Source: Cybelea sp963824595 (lineage in GTDB: Bacteria; Vulcanimicrobiota; Vulcanimicrobiia; Vulcanimicrobiales; Vulcanimicrobiaceae). Taken from it: a DNA stretch of 64,000 bases. The position numbers were made by a program, and so were the translations under genes. Positions within the stretch are counted from its first letter, which is position 1. Each line of letters begins with the position of its first letter. The notes under the pieces were generated by a model. It ran no database searches and was not told the DNA's origin. It saw only the letters and a list, made by a program, of their open reading frames with translations. The stretch covers positions 62,001 to 126,000 of the forward strand of contig CAWGPY010000010.1 of the NCBI GenBank assembly GCA_963824595.1, read 5' to 3'. Of this stretch, positions 1-10,168 are shown one piece after another.

Positions 1-354
1 ATCGACCCGTACCACCCGAAGGTCGTACGGGGCTCGATGGGGGCCGTTTTCCGGCTGCCGATGGCCGTCGGCGACGCCGCCCAGGTAGCGCGCGGGGCGG
101 CGGCCGCGGGCGCGCGGCTGCTGGGCCTAACGGCCCATGGGACTCCCCTCGCCGAAGAGCGCTGGACGCATCCTTTCGGGCTGATCGTCGGCAACGAACG
201 CCACGGATTGGGCGCGTGGGAAAGTCTCTGCGAGCGCACGCTCGCTATTCCGATGACCGGCCCGATCGAGAGTCTCAGTGCAGGTGTTGCGGGCTCGATC
301 GCGCTGTACGAAGCGCGCCGCGCCGACCTTGTCAAGACAGTCCAACAGGGGTAA
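1..354 (+). CDS. SpoU/TrmH-family RNA 2'-O-methyltransferase, C-terminal part
   Basis: The gene enters from the left edge, so only its last 117 codons are present, read in frame 1 from base 1. The fragment holds the three signature blocks of the SPOUT trefoil-knot methyltransferases: VVRGSMGAVFRLP near the start (the R-x-S-x-G-A block), LIVGNERHGL (the G-N-E block that binds S-adenosylmethionine), and IPMTGPIESLSAGVAGSIAL (the P-M-x-G-x-x-E-S-L block). Such enzymes methylate the 2'-OH of a nucleotide in 23S rRNA or tRNA. The target cannot be named without the N-terminal domain. The SL-SAGV end of block 3 replaces the usual SLN-V, a conservative change. It ends with TAA and is followed by a probable promoter for the pheST region. 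Confidence 0.85.
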   Translation: MDPYHPKVVRGSMGAVFRLPMAVGDAAQVARGAAAAGARLLGLTAHGTPLAEERWTHPFGLIVGNERHGLGAWESLCERTLAIPMTGPIESLSAGVAGSIALYEARRADLVKTVQQG

Positions 355-385
355 AAAGTCAAGACTACCGAGGGTAAAAGTCTCA

Positions 386-394
386 TGCTATACT
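386..394 (+). promoter_or_regulatory. Extended -10 promoter candidate for yqzL-like/pheST
   Basis: TGC-TATACT is a TGn-extended -10 element with five of six consensus bases in the hexamer. It lies about 50 bases before the YqzL-like start. No good -35 hexamer sits 16-18 bases upstream, which is acceptable for an extended -10. It is the only promoter-like sequence seen between the methyltransferase stop and pheS. Confidence 0.4.
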
Positions 395-445
395 CAGGCG
401 ACGCGGGCCGCCCGGAGCCGACGGTCAGAAGGAGACTGCAAGCGC

Positions 446-547
446 ATGGCAACGTCCAATCTCTTCTGGAAGCTATTCGCCCAAACGGGTTCGATCGATG
501 CCTACCTCGCGTATCGCAGGCTGTACGCCGCGCCGAGTCCCAGCTAA
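446..547 (+). CDS. YqzL-like mini-protein
   Basis: A 33-codon gene encoding MATSNLFWKLFAQTGSIDAY followed by LAYRRLYAAPSPS. The block FWK-F-x-x-T-G-S-I-D-A-Y-L-x-Y matches the YqzL-like family of roughly 40-50 residue proteins known from Firmicutes, whose function is unknown. A Shine-Dalgarno AGAAGGAG ends 11 bases before the ATG, stronger than at most genes here. It lies between an extended -10 promoter and a hairpin with a T-rich tail, just ahead of pheS, so it could be a free-standing gene or a translated leader of the pheST operon. It holds two Phe and three Tyr codons, which is not a strong Phe run. Transcript mapping would separate the two readings. Confidence 0.7.
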   Translation: MATSNLFWKLFAQTGSIDAYLAYRRLYAAPSPS

Positions 548-597
548 ACGTTGAAGATTTCGGCCGCGCAGCATCGCTAGCGCCGGTTTTCTTGGAG

Positions 598-635
598 GCG
601 CCCGGTAACGTAGAACGAACCGGGCGCTTTGCTTT
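598..635 (+). terminator. Hairpin with T-rich tail in the pheS leader (terminator or attenuator)
   Basis: A perfect 9-bp stem GCGCCCGGT / ACCGGGCGC with a 12-base loop is followed by TTTGCTTT. It starts 50 bases after the YqzL-like stop and ends 10 bases before the pheS ATG. It may end the short upstream transcript or act as an attenuator of pheST. No T-box sequence (AGGGTGG-type) and no clear antiterminator pairing were found. Confidence 0.55.
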
Positions 636-644
636 GGAAGAGCG

Positions 645-1679
645 ATGACGGAACTGGCCGAGCGGCTCCTCGAGCTGCAAAAAAACTTCGCAACCGACGC
701 CGAACGCGCCACCGACGAGCAGGCGCTCGAGGCCGTGCGCGTCGCGTACCTCGGCCGGCACGGCGAGCTGACCAACGTGCGCCGTACCATCGGCACGCTG
801 CCTGCCGACGAACGCCGGGACGCCGGCAAGACCATCAACGACGCCGTCGCGGTTATGGAGGGCCGGCTCGACGAGATGCGCGGGCGTCTCGAGTCGCGCG
901 CGTTCGACGAGGAGCTGGCATCCTCGATCGACGTGACGTTCCCATCCACTCCGCCGGTCGCGGGAGCGATCCATCCGGTGCGCCGGATCGTCAACGACGC
1001 GTGCGCCTACTTCGAGCGCCACGGATTCGCGGTCGTCGTCGGGCCCGAGGCCGAGCCCGACTACTACAACTTCGACGCGCTCAACATTCCGAGCGACCAT
1101 CCCGCGCGCGAGAGCTTCGACTCCTTCTGGCTCACGCCGTCGCTGCTGCTGCGTCCGCACACGTCGCCGATGCAGATCCGCACCATGCAGAGCCATCAAC
1201 CGCCCATCGCGATCATCGCTCCCGGGAAATGCTACCGTCGCGATGCGGTGGACGCCCGCCACCTGTTTCAGTTCCATCAGATCGAGGGACTGCTGGTCGC
1301 CGAAGGCATTCACTTCGGCCATCTCAAGGGCATGCTCACCGGCCTCTGCCGCGAGCTCTTCGGACCCGCTCAGCGCGTGCGCTTCCGGCCGTCGTACTTT
1401 CCGTTCACCGAGCCGAGCGCCGAGGTGGACACGACGTGTCCGAGGTGCCGCGGCGCGGGCGGCGCGTGCGGCATGTGCGGCGGGTCGGCGTGGATCGAGC
1501 TCGGAGGTTCGGGCATGGTGCATCCCGGCGTGCTGCGCGAGGTGGGCTACGATCCGGAACGTTTCTCGGGCTGGGCGTTCGGGTTCGGCGTCGAGCGCAT
1601 CGGTCTGGCGCGTTACGAAGTGGACGACATCCGCCGCTTCGTCGACAGCGATCCCGACTTCGTAGCGCAGCTGAGCTAG
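645..1679 (+). CDS. pheS: Phenylalanine--tRNA ligase alpha subunit
   Basis: Catalytic subunit of the heterotetrameric class II PheRS, which charges tRNA-Phe. The 344 residues match the usual length. An N-terminal coiled-coil arm (about 1-95) is followed by the class II core: motif 1 region near 100-130, motif 2 around PGKCYRRDAVDARHLFQFHQ (193-212), and motif 3 GFGVERIGLARY (313-324). Four cysteines at 265, 268, 275 and 278 (CPRC and CGMC) form a probable zinc knuckle just before GGSGMVHP. This insertion is known in many bacterial PheS proteins but is absent from the Thermus enzyme. The ATG is preceded by GGAAGAG. It is followed 9 bases later by pheT, forming an operon with cvpA. Confidence 0.97.
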   Translation: MTELAERLLELQKNFATDAERATDEQALEAVRVAYLGRHGELTNVRRTIGTLPADERRDAGKTINDAVAVMEGRLDEMRGRLESRAFDEELASSIDVTFPSTPPVAGAIHPVRRIVNDACAYFERHGFAVVVGPEAEPDYYNFDALNIPSDHPARESFDSFWLTPSLLLRPHTSPMQIRTMQSHQPPIAIIAPGKCYRRDAVDARHLFQFHQIEGLLVAEGIHFGHLKGMLTGLCRELFGPAQRVRFRPSYFPFTEPSAEVDTTCPRCRGAGGACGMCGGSAWIELGGSGMVHPGVLREVGYDPERFSGWAFGFGVERIGLARYEVDDIRRFVDSDPDFVAQLS

Positions 1680-1688
1680 GGAGCCTCG

Positions 1689-4019
1689 ATGCGCGTTCCG
1701 ATCAGCTGGCTTCGGGAATACGTGGATCTTCAAAACGATGCGGAGGCGATCGCCGAGCGCCTCGCGATGCTCGGATTTCCCGTCGAAGGCATCGAACGGC
1801 GTCCGGCGATCTCGGGCGTCGTCACCGCCAAGCTCGTGTCGGTCGACAAGCATCCCAACGCGGACCGGCTGCTCGTCGCGCAAGTTGACGCCGGCGGCGC
1901 GGCCCCGCTGACCATCGCGACCGCCGCAACCAACGTCGCAGCAGGGCAGACGATCGCGGTCGCAACCATCGGCGCGCGGCTCCCGCAGCTGACGATCGAG
2001 GCGCGCACGATGCGCGGCGTCGCCTCGCAGGGCATGATGATCTCGGCGGAAGAGCTCGCGTTGCCGCCCGAGTGGTTCGAGGACGGCATCATGCAGCTCG
2101 ACGACTCGATCGCGGCGGGCATCGACGTCGTCGAGCTGTTCGGGCTCGACACGGCCGTGCTCGACGTCGAGATCACGGCCAACCGGCCCGACTCGATGTC
2201 GGTCGTGGGCCTGGCGCGCGAGCTCGCCGCGTCGTACGGCCTGGAGCTGCGGGCGCCGTCGCCGGAGAATCCCGGAGGCGCGCGCGCATCGAACGGCGAC
2301 GCGCTCGACGTCACGATCGACTCGCCCGATTGCCGGCGCTTCGTGGCCCAGCGCTTCGAGGGCTTGCGCGTCGCGCCGGCCCCCGCGTGGATGCGGGTGC
2401 GGCTCGCCCTGGCGGGACAACGCCCCATCAACAACGCGGTTGACGTCTCGAACTACGTCATGCTGGAAACCGGCCAGCCGCTGCACTTCTACGACGCGGC
2501 GGCGATCGGCGGTTCGAAGTTCGTCGTGCGCGACGCGCGCGACGGCGAGCGGCTCGAAACGCTCGACGGCGTGGAGCGTTCGCTCACCCCGCAGGCGCTC
2601 GTCATCGCAAGCGACGAGCGGCCGCTCGGCCTCGCCGGCCTGATGGGCGGCGCCGCGAGCGAAGTGACGCCCGCGACCACCGCCATCGTGTTGGAGGCCG
2701 CGAACTTCAACGGGCCGCGCGTGCGGCGCATGAGCGCCGCCCTTGGATTGCGCTCCGAGGCGTCGTCGCGCCACGAGAAGTCGCTGGCGCCGGCACTGGC
2801 GGATTTCGGTGCGGCGCGGGCGGCGCAGCTGTTGTGCGGACTCGGCGCCGTCGCGGGCGGTCCGCGCGCGTTTGGAGCGCCGCTCGAGGTCGCGCCCCCC
2901 ATCGCGTTGCGCGTCGCCGACGTGGAGCGCCTGCTGGGGCTGCGGCTGTCCGCGGAGCGTGTCGCCGCGCACCTTCGCGCGCTCGGCTGCGACGTGGCGC
3001 AGGACGACGCGGCGACGCTCGCGGTCACGCCGCCCGCGTGGCGCCGCGATCTCGCCATCGCCGCCGATCTCGTCGAAGAGGTCGCGCGCATCGAAGGCTA
3101 CGACCGCATCGAGCCGGCGGTGCCGTCGGTGCCGGCGCACGAGATCTCGAGCGCGGCGTTCGCCGGGGAGAACCGCATCGCGAGCGCGCTCGCGAGCCTG
3201 GGTTATCGCGAGGTCGTCACGCACTCGCTGCGCGGCGACGGTGAAGGCGCGTCGGTCGAAGTGCGCAATCCGCTCTCCGAAGAGCAGCGTTTCCTGCGCG
3301 AGTCGCTGGTGCCCGGGCTGCTCGAGTATTTGGCGCGCGTCGCCGTACCGGCGCGCGCGTTCGAAATCGGCGACGTCTTTGGCCGCGACGGCGAGGGCGT
3401 CGTCGAACGAACGGCGCTGGCGTTCGGCTTCTCCGCCGAACGGTCCGCCGACCCGCCGTGGCACGACTCGTCGTTCCTGCGGCTCAAGGGCGATTGCGAG
3501 GCTCTGCTGCGCGCGATCACCGGTCTGCACGCCGAGACCGCACGCGCCTCGGCAGACCGTTTTCACCCCGGCAAGACGGCATCCATGGCAATCGAAGGAC
3601 GCGACGTTGCCACGCTGGGCTGCGTCGATCCGCGCGCGGCGAAGGCGGCGGCCCTGAAGGGCAACGCGTATCTGTGCGTGATCGACGTTGCGAGCCTGCC
3701 GCCGTATCGGACGCCGCACTACCGTCCGCCGTCGCGGTTCCCGTCGACGTACCGCGACCTCGCGCTCGTCGTGGACGCCGGCGTCGAAGCAGCGGCGCTC
3801 GAGAAGGTGGTGGCGAGCGCGATCGGCCCGCTCTGCACCGGCGTTCGCGCGTTCGACGAGTATCGCGGTTCGCAGGTTCCCGGCGGGCGTAAGAGCCTCG
3901 CGCTGCGCGTGTCGCTGCAGCGCTTCGACGCGACCATCACCGACGAAGAGGCCGACGCCGCCGTCGAACTCGCGCTCGATGCCGTGCGCGAGCGGTTCGG
4001 AGCGACGATCCGTACGTGA
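1689..4019 (+). CDS. pheT: Phenylalanine--tRNA ligase beta subunit
   Basis: The 776-residue editing and tRNA-binding subunit of PheRS. The domains come in the expected order: B1 start (MRVPISWLREYVDL), EMAP-like tRNA-binding domain (VDKHPNADRLLVAQVDAG, about residues 40-150), B3/B4 editing region (around 210-400), B5, the catalytic-like core, and a C-terminal anticodon-binding domain beginning near PSRFPSTYRDLALVVD. Length and layout are normal for the large bacterial form. The stop codon overlaps the GTG of the next gene as GTGA, so the three genes are probably translationally coupled. Confidence 0.97.
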   Translation: MRVPISWLREYVDLQNDAEAIAERLAMLGFPVEGIERRPAISGVVTAKLVSVDKHPNADRLLVAQVDAGGAAPLTIATAATNVAAGQTIAVATIGARLPQLTIEARTMRGVASQGMMISAEELALPPEWFEDGIMQLDDSIAAGIDVVELFGLDTAVLDVEITANRPDSMSVVGLARELAASYGLELRAPSPENPGGARASNGDALDVTIDSPDCRRFVAQRFEGLRVAPAPAWMRVRLALAGQRPINNAVDVSNYVMLETGQPLHFYDAAAIGGSKFVVRDARDGERLETLDGVERSLTPQALVIASDERPLGLAGLMGGAASEVTPATTAIVLEAANFNGPRVRRMSAALGLRSEASSRHEKSLAPALADFGAARAAQLLCGLGAVAGGPRAFGAPLEVAPPIALRVADVERLLGLRLSAERVAAHLRALGCDVAQDDAATLAVTPPAWRRDLAIAADLVEEVARIEGYDRIEPAVPSVPAHEISSAAFAGENRIASALASLGYREVVTHSLRGDGEGASVEVRNPLSEEQRFLRESLVPGLLEYLARVAVPARAFEIGDVFGRDGEGVVERTALAFGFSAERSADPPWHDSSFLRLKGDCEALLRAITGLHAETARASADRFHPGKTASMAIEGRDVATLGCVDPRAAKAAALKGNAYLCVIDVASLPPYRTPHYRPPSRFPSTYRDLALVVDAGVEAAALEKVVASAIGPLCTGVRAFDEYRGSQVPGGRKSLALRVSLQRFDATITDEEADAAVELALDAVRERFGATIRT

Positions 4020-4558
4020 TTGCAGGCGTCGCCTGGCCGGACGTGGTGATCGTCATCGTGCTCGGCATCGCAACCTGGAAGGGCTACTCGCGGGGCTTCG
4101 TATCGGAGCTCGGCGGCGCGGTCGCGGTGACCGCGGCGCTCGTCACGCCGTGGTTCTACAACGGGAGCCTGGACCAGCAGATTCAGCGCCTGACCAATCT
4201 CGGGCCGGGCTCGGCGCACGTCGTCGGCATGTTCGGAACCGGGCTCTTGACCTATGTGGTGCTGCTGTTCGTCGCGCGCCTGCTTGGCCGAATCGCGAAG
4301 CTGCCGCTGCTCGGGCTCGGCAACGCGCTCGGCGGCGCGTTCATCGGTTTCGCGAAGGGCGCGATCCTCTTATGGCTGGTGCTGTTCGTGGCGCTCTTCT
4401 TCCCGCTCTCGCCCGACATTCGCGCGGGCCTGCACGATTCGCGCCTGGCGCCCGACTTAGTCGTCTACGACGCGCCGCTCGACGACGCGATCCTCTCGAC
4501 GATTCCTTGGTTCGCGCGTCCGTTCGTGATGCCGTACTTCAGGCGACACCACTTGTAA
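4016..4558 (+). CDS. CvpA-family membrane protein
   Basis: A 180-residue integral membrane protein that starts with GTG overlapping the pheT stop. It has four hydrophobic segments (about residues 8-28, 32-50, 70-95 and 105-130) and the family signature W-K-G-Y-x-R-G-F-x-S-E-L in the first loop. CvpA proteins are small inner-membrane proteins linked in enterobacteria to colicin V export, biofilm and envelope stress. Their biochemical role is unknown. The last 20 bases overlap, in convergent orientation, the end of the downstream aminotransferase gene. Confidence 0.8.
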   Translation: MIAGVAWPDVVIVIVLGIATWKGYSRGFVSELGGAVAVTAALVTPWFYNGSLDQQIQRLTNLGPGSAHVVGMFGTGLLTYVVLLFVARLLGRIAKLPLLGLGNALGGAFIGFAKGAILLWLVLFVALFFPLSPDIRAGLHDSRLAPDLVVYDAPLDDAILSTIPWFARPFVMPYFRRHHL

Positions 4559-5639
4559 CGCGCGTCTCGCGCTCGATGGCCGCGAGCGCGCCGCGCACGT
4601 CGGCCTCGGTCACGTCACCCATCGTTCCGAAGCGCACGACCTTGCCGCCCAACTCGCCCTGTCCGCCGGCGAGCACGACGCCGTGCTTCTCGCGCAGCGC
4701 CCGCAGCAAGCCCTTCGCGTCCACGCCGTCCGGCGGATAGGCCGCCACGACCGTGGGCGAGTGAGCGCCGGGACGCGAGACGAGCGTGAAGCCGAGGTCG
4801 TGCAGTTCCGCCCGAACGATCTCGGCGAATCGAGCGTGACGCGCGTAGGCCGCCTCGGGGCCTTCGGCGCGGTAACGCTGCAGCGCGACGTCGAGCGCAA
4901 AGAAGATCGACACCGGGGGCGTCCACGGCATCTCGCCGTGGTGCGCGGCGTCGCGGGCAGTGATGAAGTCGAAGTAGAAGCGCGTCGCGCGGGCAGTCGC
5001 AGCGCGGTTCCACGCGCGCTCGCTCAGCGCGGCCATGGCGACGCCGGGCGGCGCCGCGAGCGCCTTTTGCGAGGCCGTGACGACCGCGTCGTATCCCCAC
5101 TCGTCCATGCAAAACTCCGACGCGCCGATGCCGCTGATCGAATCGACGAGCGTCAGCGCGCCGTGCGCGCGAAGGATCGGCGCCAGCGCGGCCATGTCGT
5201 TGGAAACGCCGGTGGACGTCTCGTTGTGCGTGAGCAGAACGCCCGCGATCTCGCGGTTCGCGTCGCGTTCGAGGCGTGCCGCCAACGCGCGCGGATCGAC
5301 CGCTTCGCCGACCGGCGTGTCGAGCGTTTCGACGACGCAGCCGTGGCTTTCCGCGATCGCGGAGAACCGCTTGCCGAAGGCGCCCATCGGGAGCGACAGC
5401 AGACGCTCGCCCGGTGAGAACAGGTTCGCGACCGCGGCCTCCATCGCGCCGGTGCCCGAGCTGCCGAACAGCACGACGTCGCCGCGCGTGCCGAAGACCG
5501 GTTGCATCGCTTCCCGCACGCGGGCGAGCAGCTGCGCGAAGTCCTCGCTGCGATGGTTGATCATCGGCCGCGCCGCCGCGTCGAGCACGGCCTGCGCCAC
5601 GGTCACGGGTCCCGGGAGGAATAACAGTTGCCTCGGCAT
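4539..5639 (-). CDS. Class V PLP-dependent aminotransferase, alanine--glyoxylate/serine--pyruvate type
   Basis: A 366-residue fold-type I aminotransferase. FLPGPVTV at the N-terminus, the phosphate-cup sequence GSSGTGAMEAA (59-69), Asp166 in LVDSISG, which would hold the pyridine nitrogen, and Lys192 in ASQKAL, the Schiff-base lysine, match the AgxT/serine-glyoxylate aminotransferase group. These transfer amino groups between alanine or serine and glyoxylate or pyruvate. The exact substrates are not set by the sequence. The ATG faces the selD start only a few bases away on the other strand, leaving no room for a normal leader on either side. Its 3' end overlaps cvpA by 20 bases. Confidence 0.85.
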   Translation of the reverse strand: MPRQLLFLPGPVTVAQAVLDAAARPMINHRSEDFAQLLARVREAMQPVFGTRGDVVLFGSSGTGAMEAAVANLFSPGERLLSLPMGAFGKRFSAIAESHGCVVETLDTPVGEAVDPRALAARLERDANREIAGVLLTHNETSTGVSNDMAALAPILRAHGALTLVDSISGIGASEFCMDEWGYDAVVTASQKALAAPPGVAMAALSERAWNRAATARATRFYFDFITARDAAHHGEMPWTPPVSIFFALDVALQRYRAEGPEAAYARHARFAEIVRAELHDLGFTLVSRPGAHSPTVVAAYPPDGVDAKGLLRALREKHGVVLAGGQGELGGKVVRFGTMGDVTEADVRGALAAIERETRVTSGVA

Positions 5640-5644
5640 CGAAT

Positions 5645-6688
5645 ATGCTTTCGATGGCCGTTGCGAGCATCCGCCTGACCGAACTATCGTCGTGCGCCGG
5701 CTGCGCCGCCAAGCTCGGCGCAGCCGAGCTGCGCAGCGTCATGGAGCGCGTCGCTCCGGCGACGGACGATCGGGTGCTCGTGGGCTATGCCGGCTCCGAC
5801 GACGCCGGCGTCTACTTGCTGCGCGAGGACCTCGCGCTCGTTTCGACCGTCGACTTCTTCACGCCGATCGTGGACGATCCGTACGATTTCGGACGCATCG
5901 CGGCGACCAACGCGCTCTCCGACGTCTACGCGATGGGCGGCCGCCCGATCAGCGCGCTGAACATCGTCGCCTTTCCCGAGGATCTCGACCTCGAGATCTT
6001 GGCGCGCATCCTGGACGGCGGCTCGAGCGTCGCGCGTGCCGCCGGCGTGGCGATCCTCGGCGGCCACACCATCAAGGACGCCGAGCCGAAGTACGGCATG
6101 GCCGTGACCGGCGTCGTCGATCCGGCTCGCATCGTCACCAATGCCGGAGCGCAGCCCGGCGACGCGCTCGTGCTGACGAAGGCGCTCGGCACCGGAATCC
6201 TGACGACCGCGCTCAAGCGCGGGTCCATCGCCCCCGCCGGCCTCGACGAAGCGATCGCCGCGATGACGGCGCTCAACGACGGCGCCTCGCGCGCGATGCT
6301 CGACGCGAACGCGCACGCCGCCACCGACATCACCGGATTCGGCCTGCTGGGCCACGGCGGCGGGATGGCGCGCGCGTCGGGCGTGCGCTTCGTCCTCGAC
6401 GCGAAGGCGGTGCCGTTCATGGATCGGGTGCTCGAGCTCGTCGAGGCCGGCTGCGTGCCGGGCGGCACGCGCCACAACGCGGAGACGCACGCGGCGTTCA
6501 CGGAGTTCGCGCCGTCGGTGCCCGAGGCGGTACGCCTCGGCCTCTCCGACGCTCAAACGTCGGGCGGGCTGCTGATCTGCGTCGTTCCGGAATCGGTCGC
6601 CACGCTGACGCGCGATCTCCGCGCGTGCGGCGCGCTGGCGGCCCTGGTCGGCGAGGTGCGCGCGGGCGCCGGCATCGAGGTGCTCTGA
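5645..6688 (+). CDS. selD: Selenide, water dikinase
   Basis: Makes selenophosphate from selenide and ATP, the selenium donor for selenocysteine and for 2-selenouridine in tRNA. The 347 residues match the family. Near the N-terminus LTELSSCAGCAAK aligns with the E. coli Cys17-Lys20 loop: the catalytic cysteine and lysine are kept and the second cysteine of E. coli is replaced by alanine. VSTVDFFTPIVDDP and LGGHTIKDAEPKYGMAVTG are characteristic SelD/AIR-synthase-fold blocks. No selA, selB or selU is in the window, so the use made of selenium is unknown. A second ATG at 5654 would shorten it by three codons. The gene is divergent from the aminotransferase. Confidence 0.93.
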   Translation: MLSMAVASIRLTELSSCAGCAAKLGAAELRSVMERVAPATDDRVLVGYAGSDDAGVYLLREDLALVSTVDFFTPIVDDPYDFGRIAATNALSDVYAMGGRPISALNIVAFPEDLDLEILARILDGGSSVARAAGVAILGGHTIKDAEPKYGMAVTGVVDPARIVTNAGAQPGDALVLTKALGTGILTTALKRGSIAPAGLDEAIAAMTALNDGASRAMLDANAHAATDITGFGLLGHGGGMARASGVRFVLDAKAVPFMDRVLELVEAGCVPGGTRHNAETHAAFTEFAPSVPEAVRLGLSDAQTSGGLLICVVPESVATLTRDLRACGALAALVGEVRAGAGIEVL

Positions 6689-6692
6689 GAGC

Positions 6693-9197
<2,505 letters not shown>

Positions 9198-9201
9198 TAG
9201 G

Positions 9202-9591
9202 TTATGCGCGCGTCCTCTTTACCAAAACGTGGAGCTCCGTCCGCGCGGTCGGCATGTACGCCGTGGTCGCCATCGGTGCGACGACGATCAGTAGGCCGTC
9301 TTCGTAACTCGCCGCCACGCCCTCGTACTCGACCGGCACCGGCAGCAAAATCCGCTTCACGAACTCGCCGTGGACGATCTCCTTCTGGAGGAACGAACCG
9401 AGGCGGAGGCGTGCCACTTCGCGCCGATGTCCGGCGACGACGAGGTATCGCCCGTCCAGTCCGATTCTCAGGCTCTCCGGATCGACGCCGGCCGCCTCGA
9501 CCACCACGACGATCCGCCTCGCCTCTTCATCGGCGAAGACGTCGGCGTTAGGCTGGAACGTGCCCAGCCGGCCTCGGACGACAAACTCCAT
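9202..9591 (-). CDS. Hsp20/alpha-crystallin small heat-shock protein
   Basis: A 129-residue protein with a central alpha-crystallin domain, roughly residues 14-105. ADVFADEEARRIVVVVEAAGV forms the first strands, LVVAGHRR is the usual edge-strand block, and LPVPVEYEGVAASYEDGLLIV matches the A-x-x-x-n-G-v-L motif before the C-terminus. It is an ATP-independent holdase that keeps unfolded proteins soluble. The C-terminal I-x-I motif is replaced by LHVLV. The gene is the first of an operon with lon, 4 bases apart, and lies 20 bases downstream of an imperfect CIRCE element, which points to control by the HrcA repressor. Confidence 0.9.
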   Translation of the reverse strand: MEFVVRGRLGTFQPNADVFADEEARRIVVVVEAAGVDPESLRIGLDGRYLVVAGHRREVARLRLGSFLQKEIVHGEFVKRILLPVPVEYEGVAASYEDGLLIVVAPMATTAYMPTARTELHVLVKRTRA

Positions 9592-9611
9592 CGGCCCTAC
9601 AACCCCTCAAA

Positions 9612-9638
9612 TTAGCACTCGGATGCGCCGGTTGCTAA
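9612..9638. promoter_or_regulatory. CIRCE operator (HrcA site) for hsp20-lon
   Basis: TTAGCACTC-N9-GGTTGCTAA. The first half matches the CIRCE consensus in all nine bases and the second half in seven of nine. In the minus-strand direction the perfect half (GAGTGCTAA) is nearest to hsp20, ending 20 bases before its ATG, the usual place for an HrcA operator. Confidence 0.8.
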
Positions 9639-10168
9639 AGGGTCGGGTCGGGCAGCTGGCGCGCGGTCGGCCACATCACGCACGGTACGAGGGCGATGCG
9701 CAGCGGACCGTACGAGTTCGGGGGCACCTGTACCCGGAAGAGCTGCGTGTGCTTGGTCGGGACGCCGTAGAGGTCCGTGGGCGGGAAGCCCGTCACGCTG
9801 TATCCGGCGACGTGGGTGGCCGCTAAGACCCGATTGATGGCCGTAGCGTCGGCAGCCGACTGATAGTCGCGGGTGCGCTGGCCGAGCCAGGTGCCGCCGT
9901 CGTATGTCGTATAGAGAAACCCGATGACCTCTCCCGGCATCATGGTCGCGGTCGAGACGACTTGATCGATCCGCACGATCTGCATTCCGCGCGTGACCGG
10001 CGATTGCAGCACCCTGGGCACGGCGCGGATCGAGTCGAGGCACGGCCCCGTCTCGAGCGGCTGCTGCTGGGAGATGGCGGCCGGCATATCGGGCGGCGGA
10101 GCTTGCGGCGGCGCTTGCGCCACGGTCAATCCGAGTGCGGCGAGAAAGAACGGCACTGATGCAAACAT
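9635..10168 (-). CDS. Secreted protein of unknown function
   Basis: A 177-residue product starting MFASVPFFLAALGLTVAQAP, a typical signal peptide with likely cleavage after AQA. A Pro/Gln-rich stretch follows and then a compact domain with two cysteines (GPCLDS and VPCVMW), which might form a disulfide. No family was recognised. The open frame continues upstream, but the signal peptide makes this ATG the best start. It overlaps the ATG of the divergent permease gene on the other strand at the shared CATG. Its stop codon lies inside the CIRCE element, so the hsp20 promoter must lie in the 3' end of this gene. Confidence 0.6.
   Translation of the reverse strand: MFASVPFFLAALGLTVAQAPPQAPPPDMPAAISQQQPLETGPCLDSIRAVPRVLQSPVTRGMQIVRIDQVVSTATMMPGEVIGFLYTTYDGGTWLGQRTRDYQSAADATAINRVLAATHVAGYSVTGFPPTDLYGVPTKHTQLFRVQVPPNSYGPLRIALVPCVMWPTARQLPDPTL

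Noticed and set aside
487..500. GGTTCGATC resembling a tRNA T-loop
   Set aside because: No acceptor stem, anticodon arm or CCA-side pairing could be built around it, and it lies in the YqzL-like coding sequence. No other tRNA or rRNA gene was seen in the window.
355..644. T-box riboswitch ahead of pheS
   Set aside because: The conserved T-box sequence and a specifier loop are missing. Only a simple hairpin with a T-rich tail is present.
9993..10166. Longer N-terminus for the APC permease
   Set aside because: The extra 58 codons are antisense to the secreted-protein gene, have a Gly/Cys-rich composition unlike permease N-termini, and lack a ribosome site.
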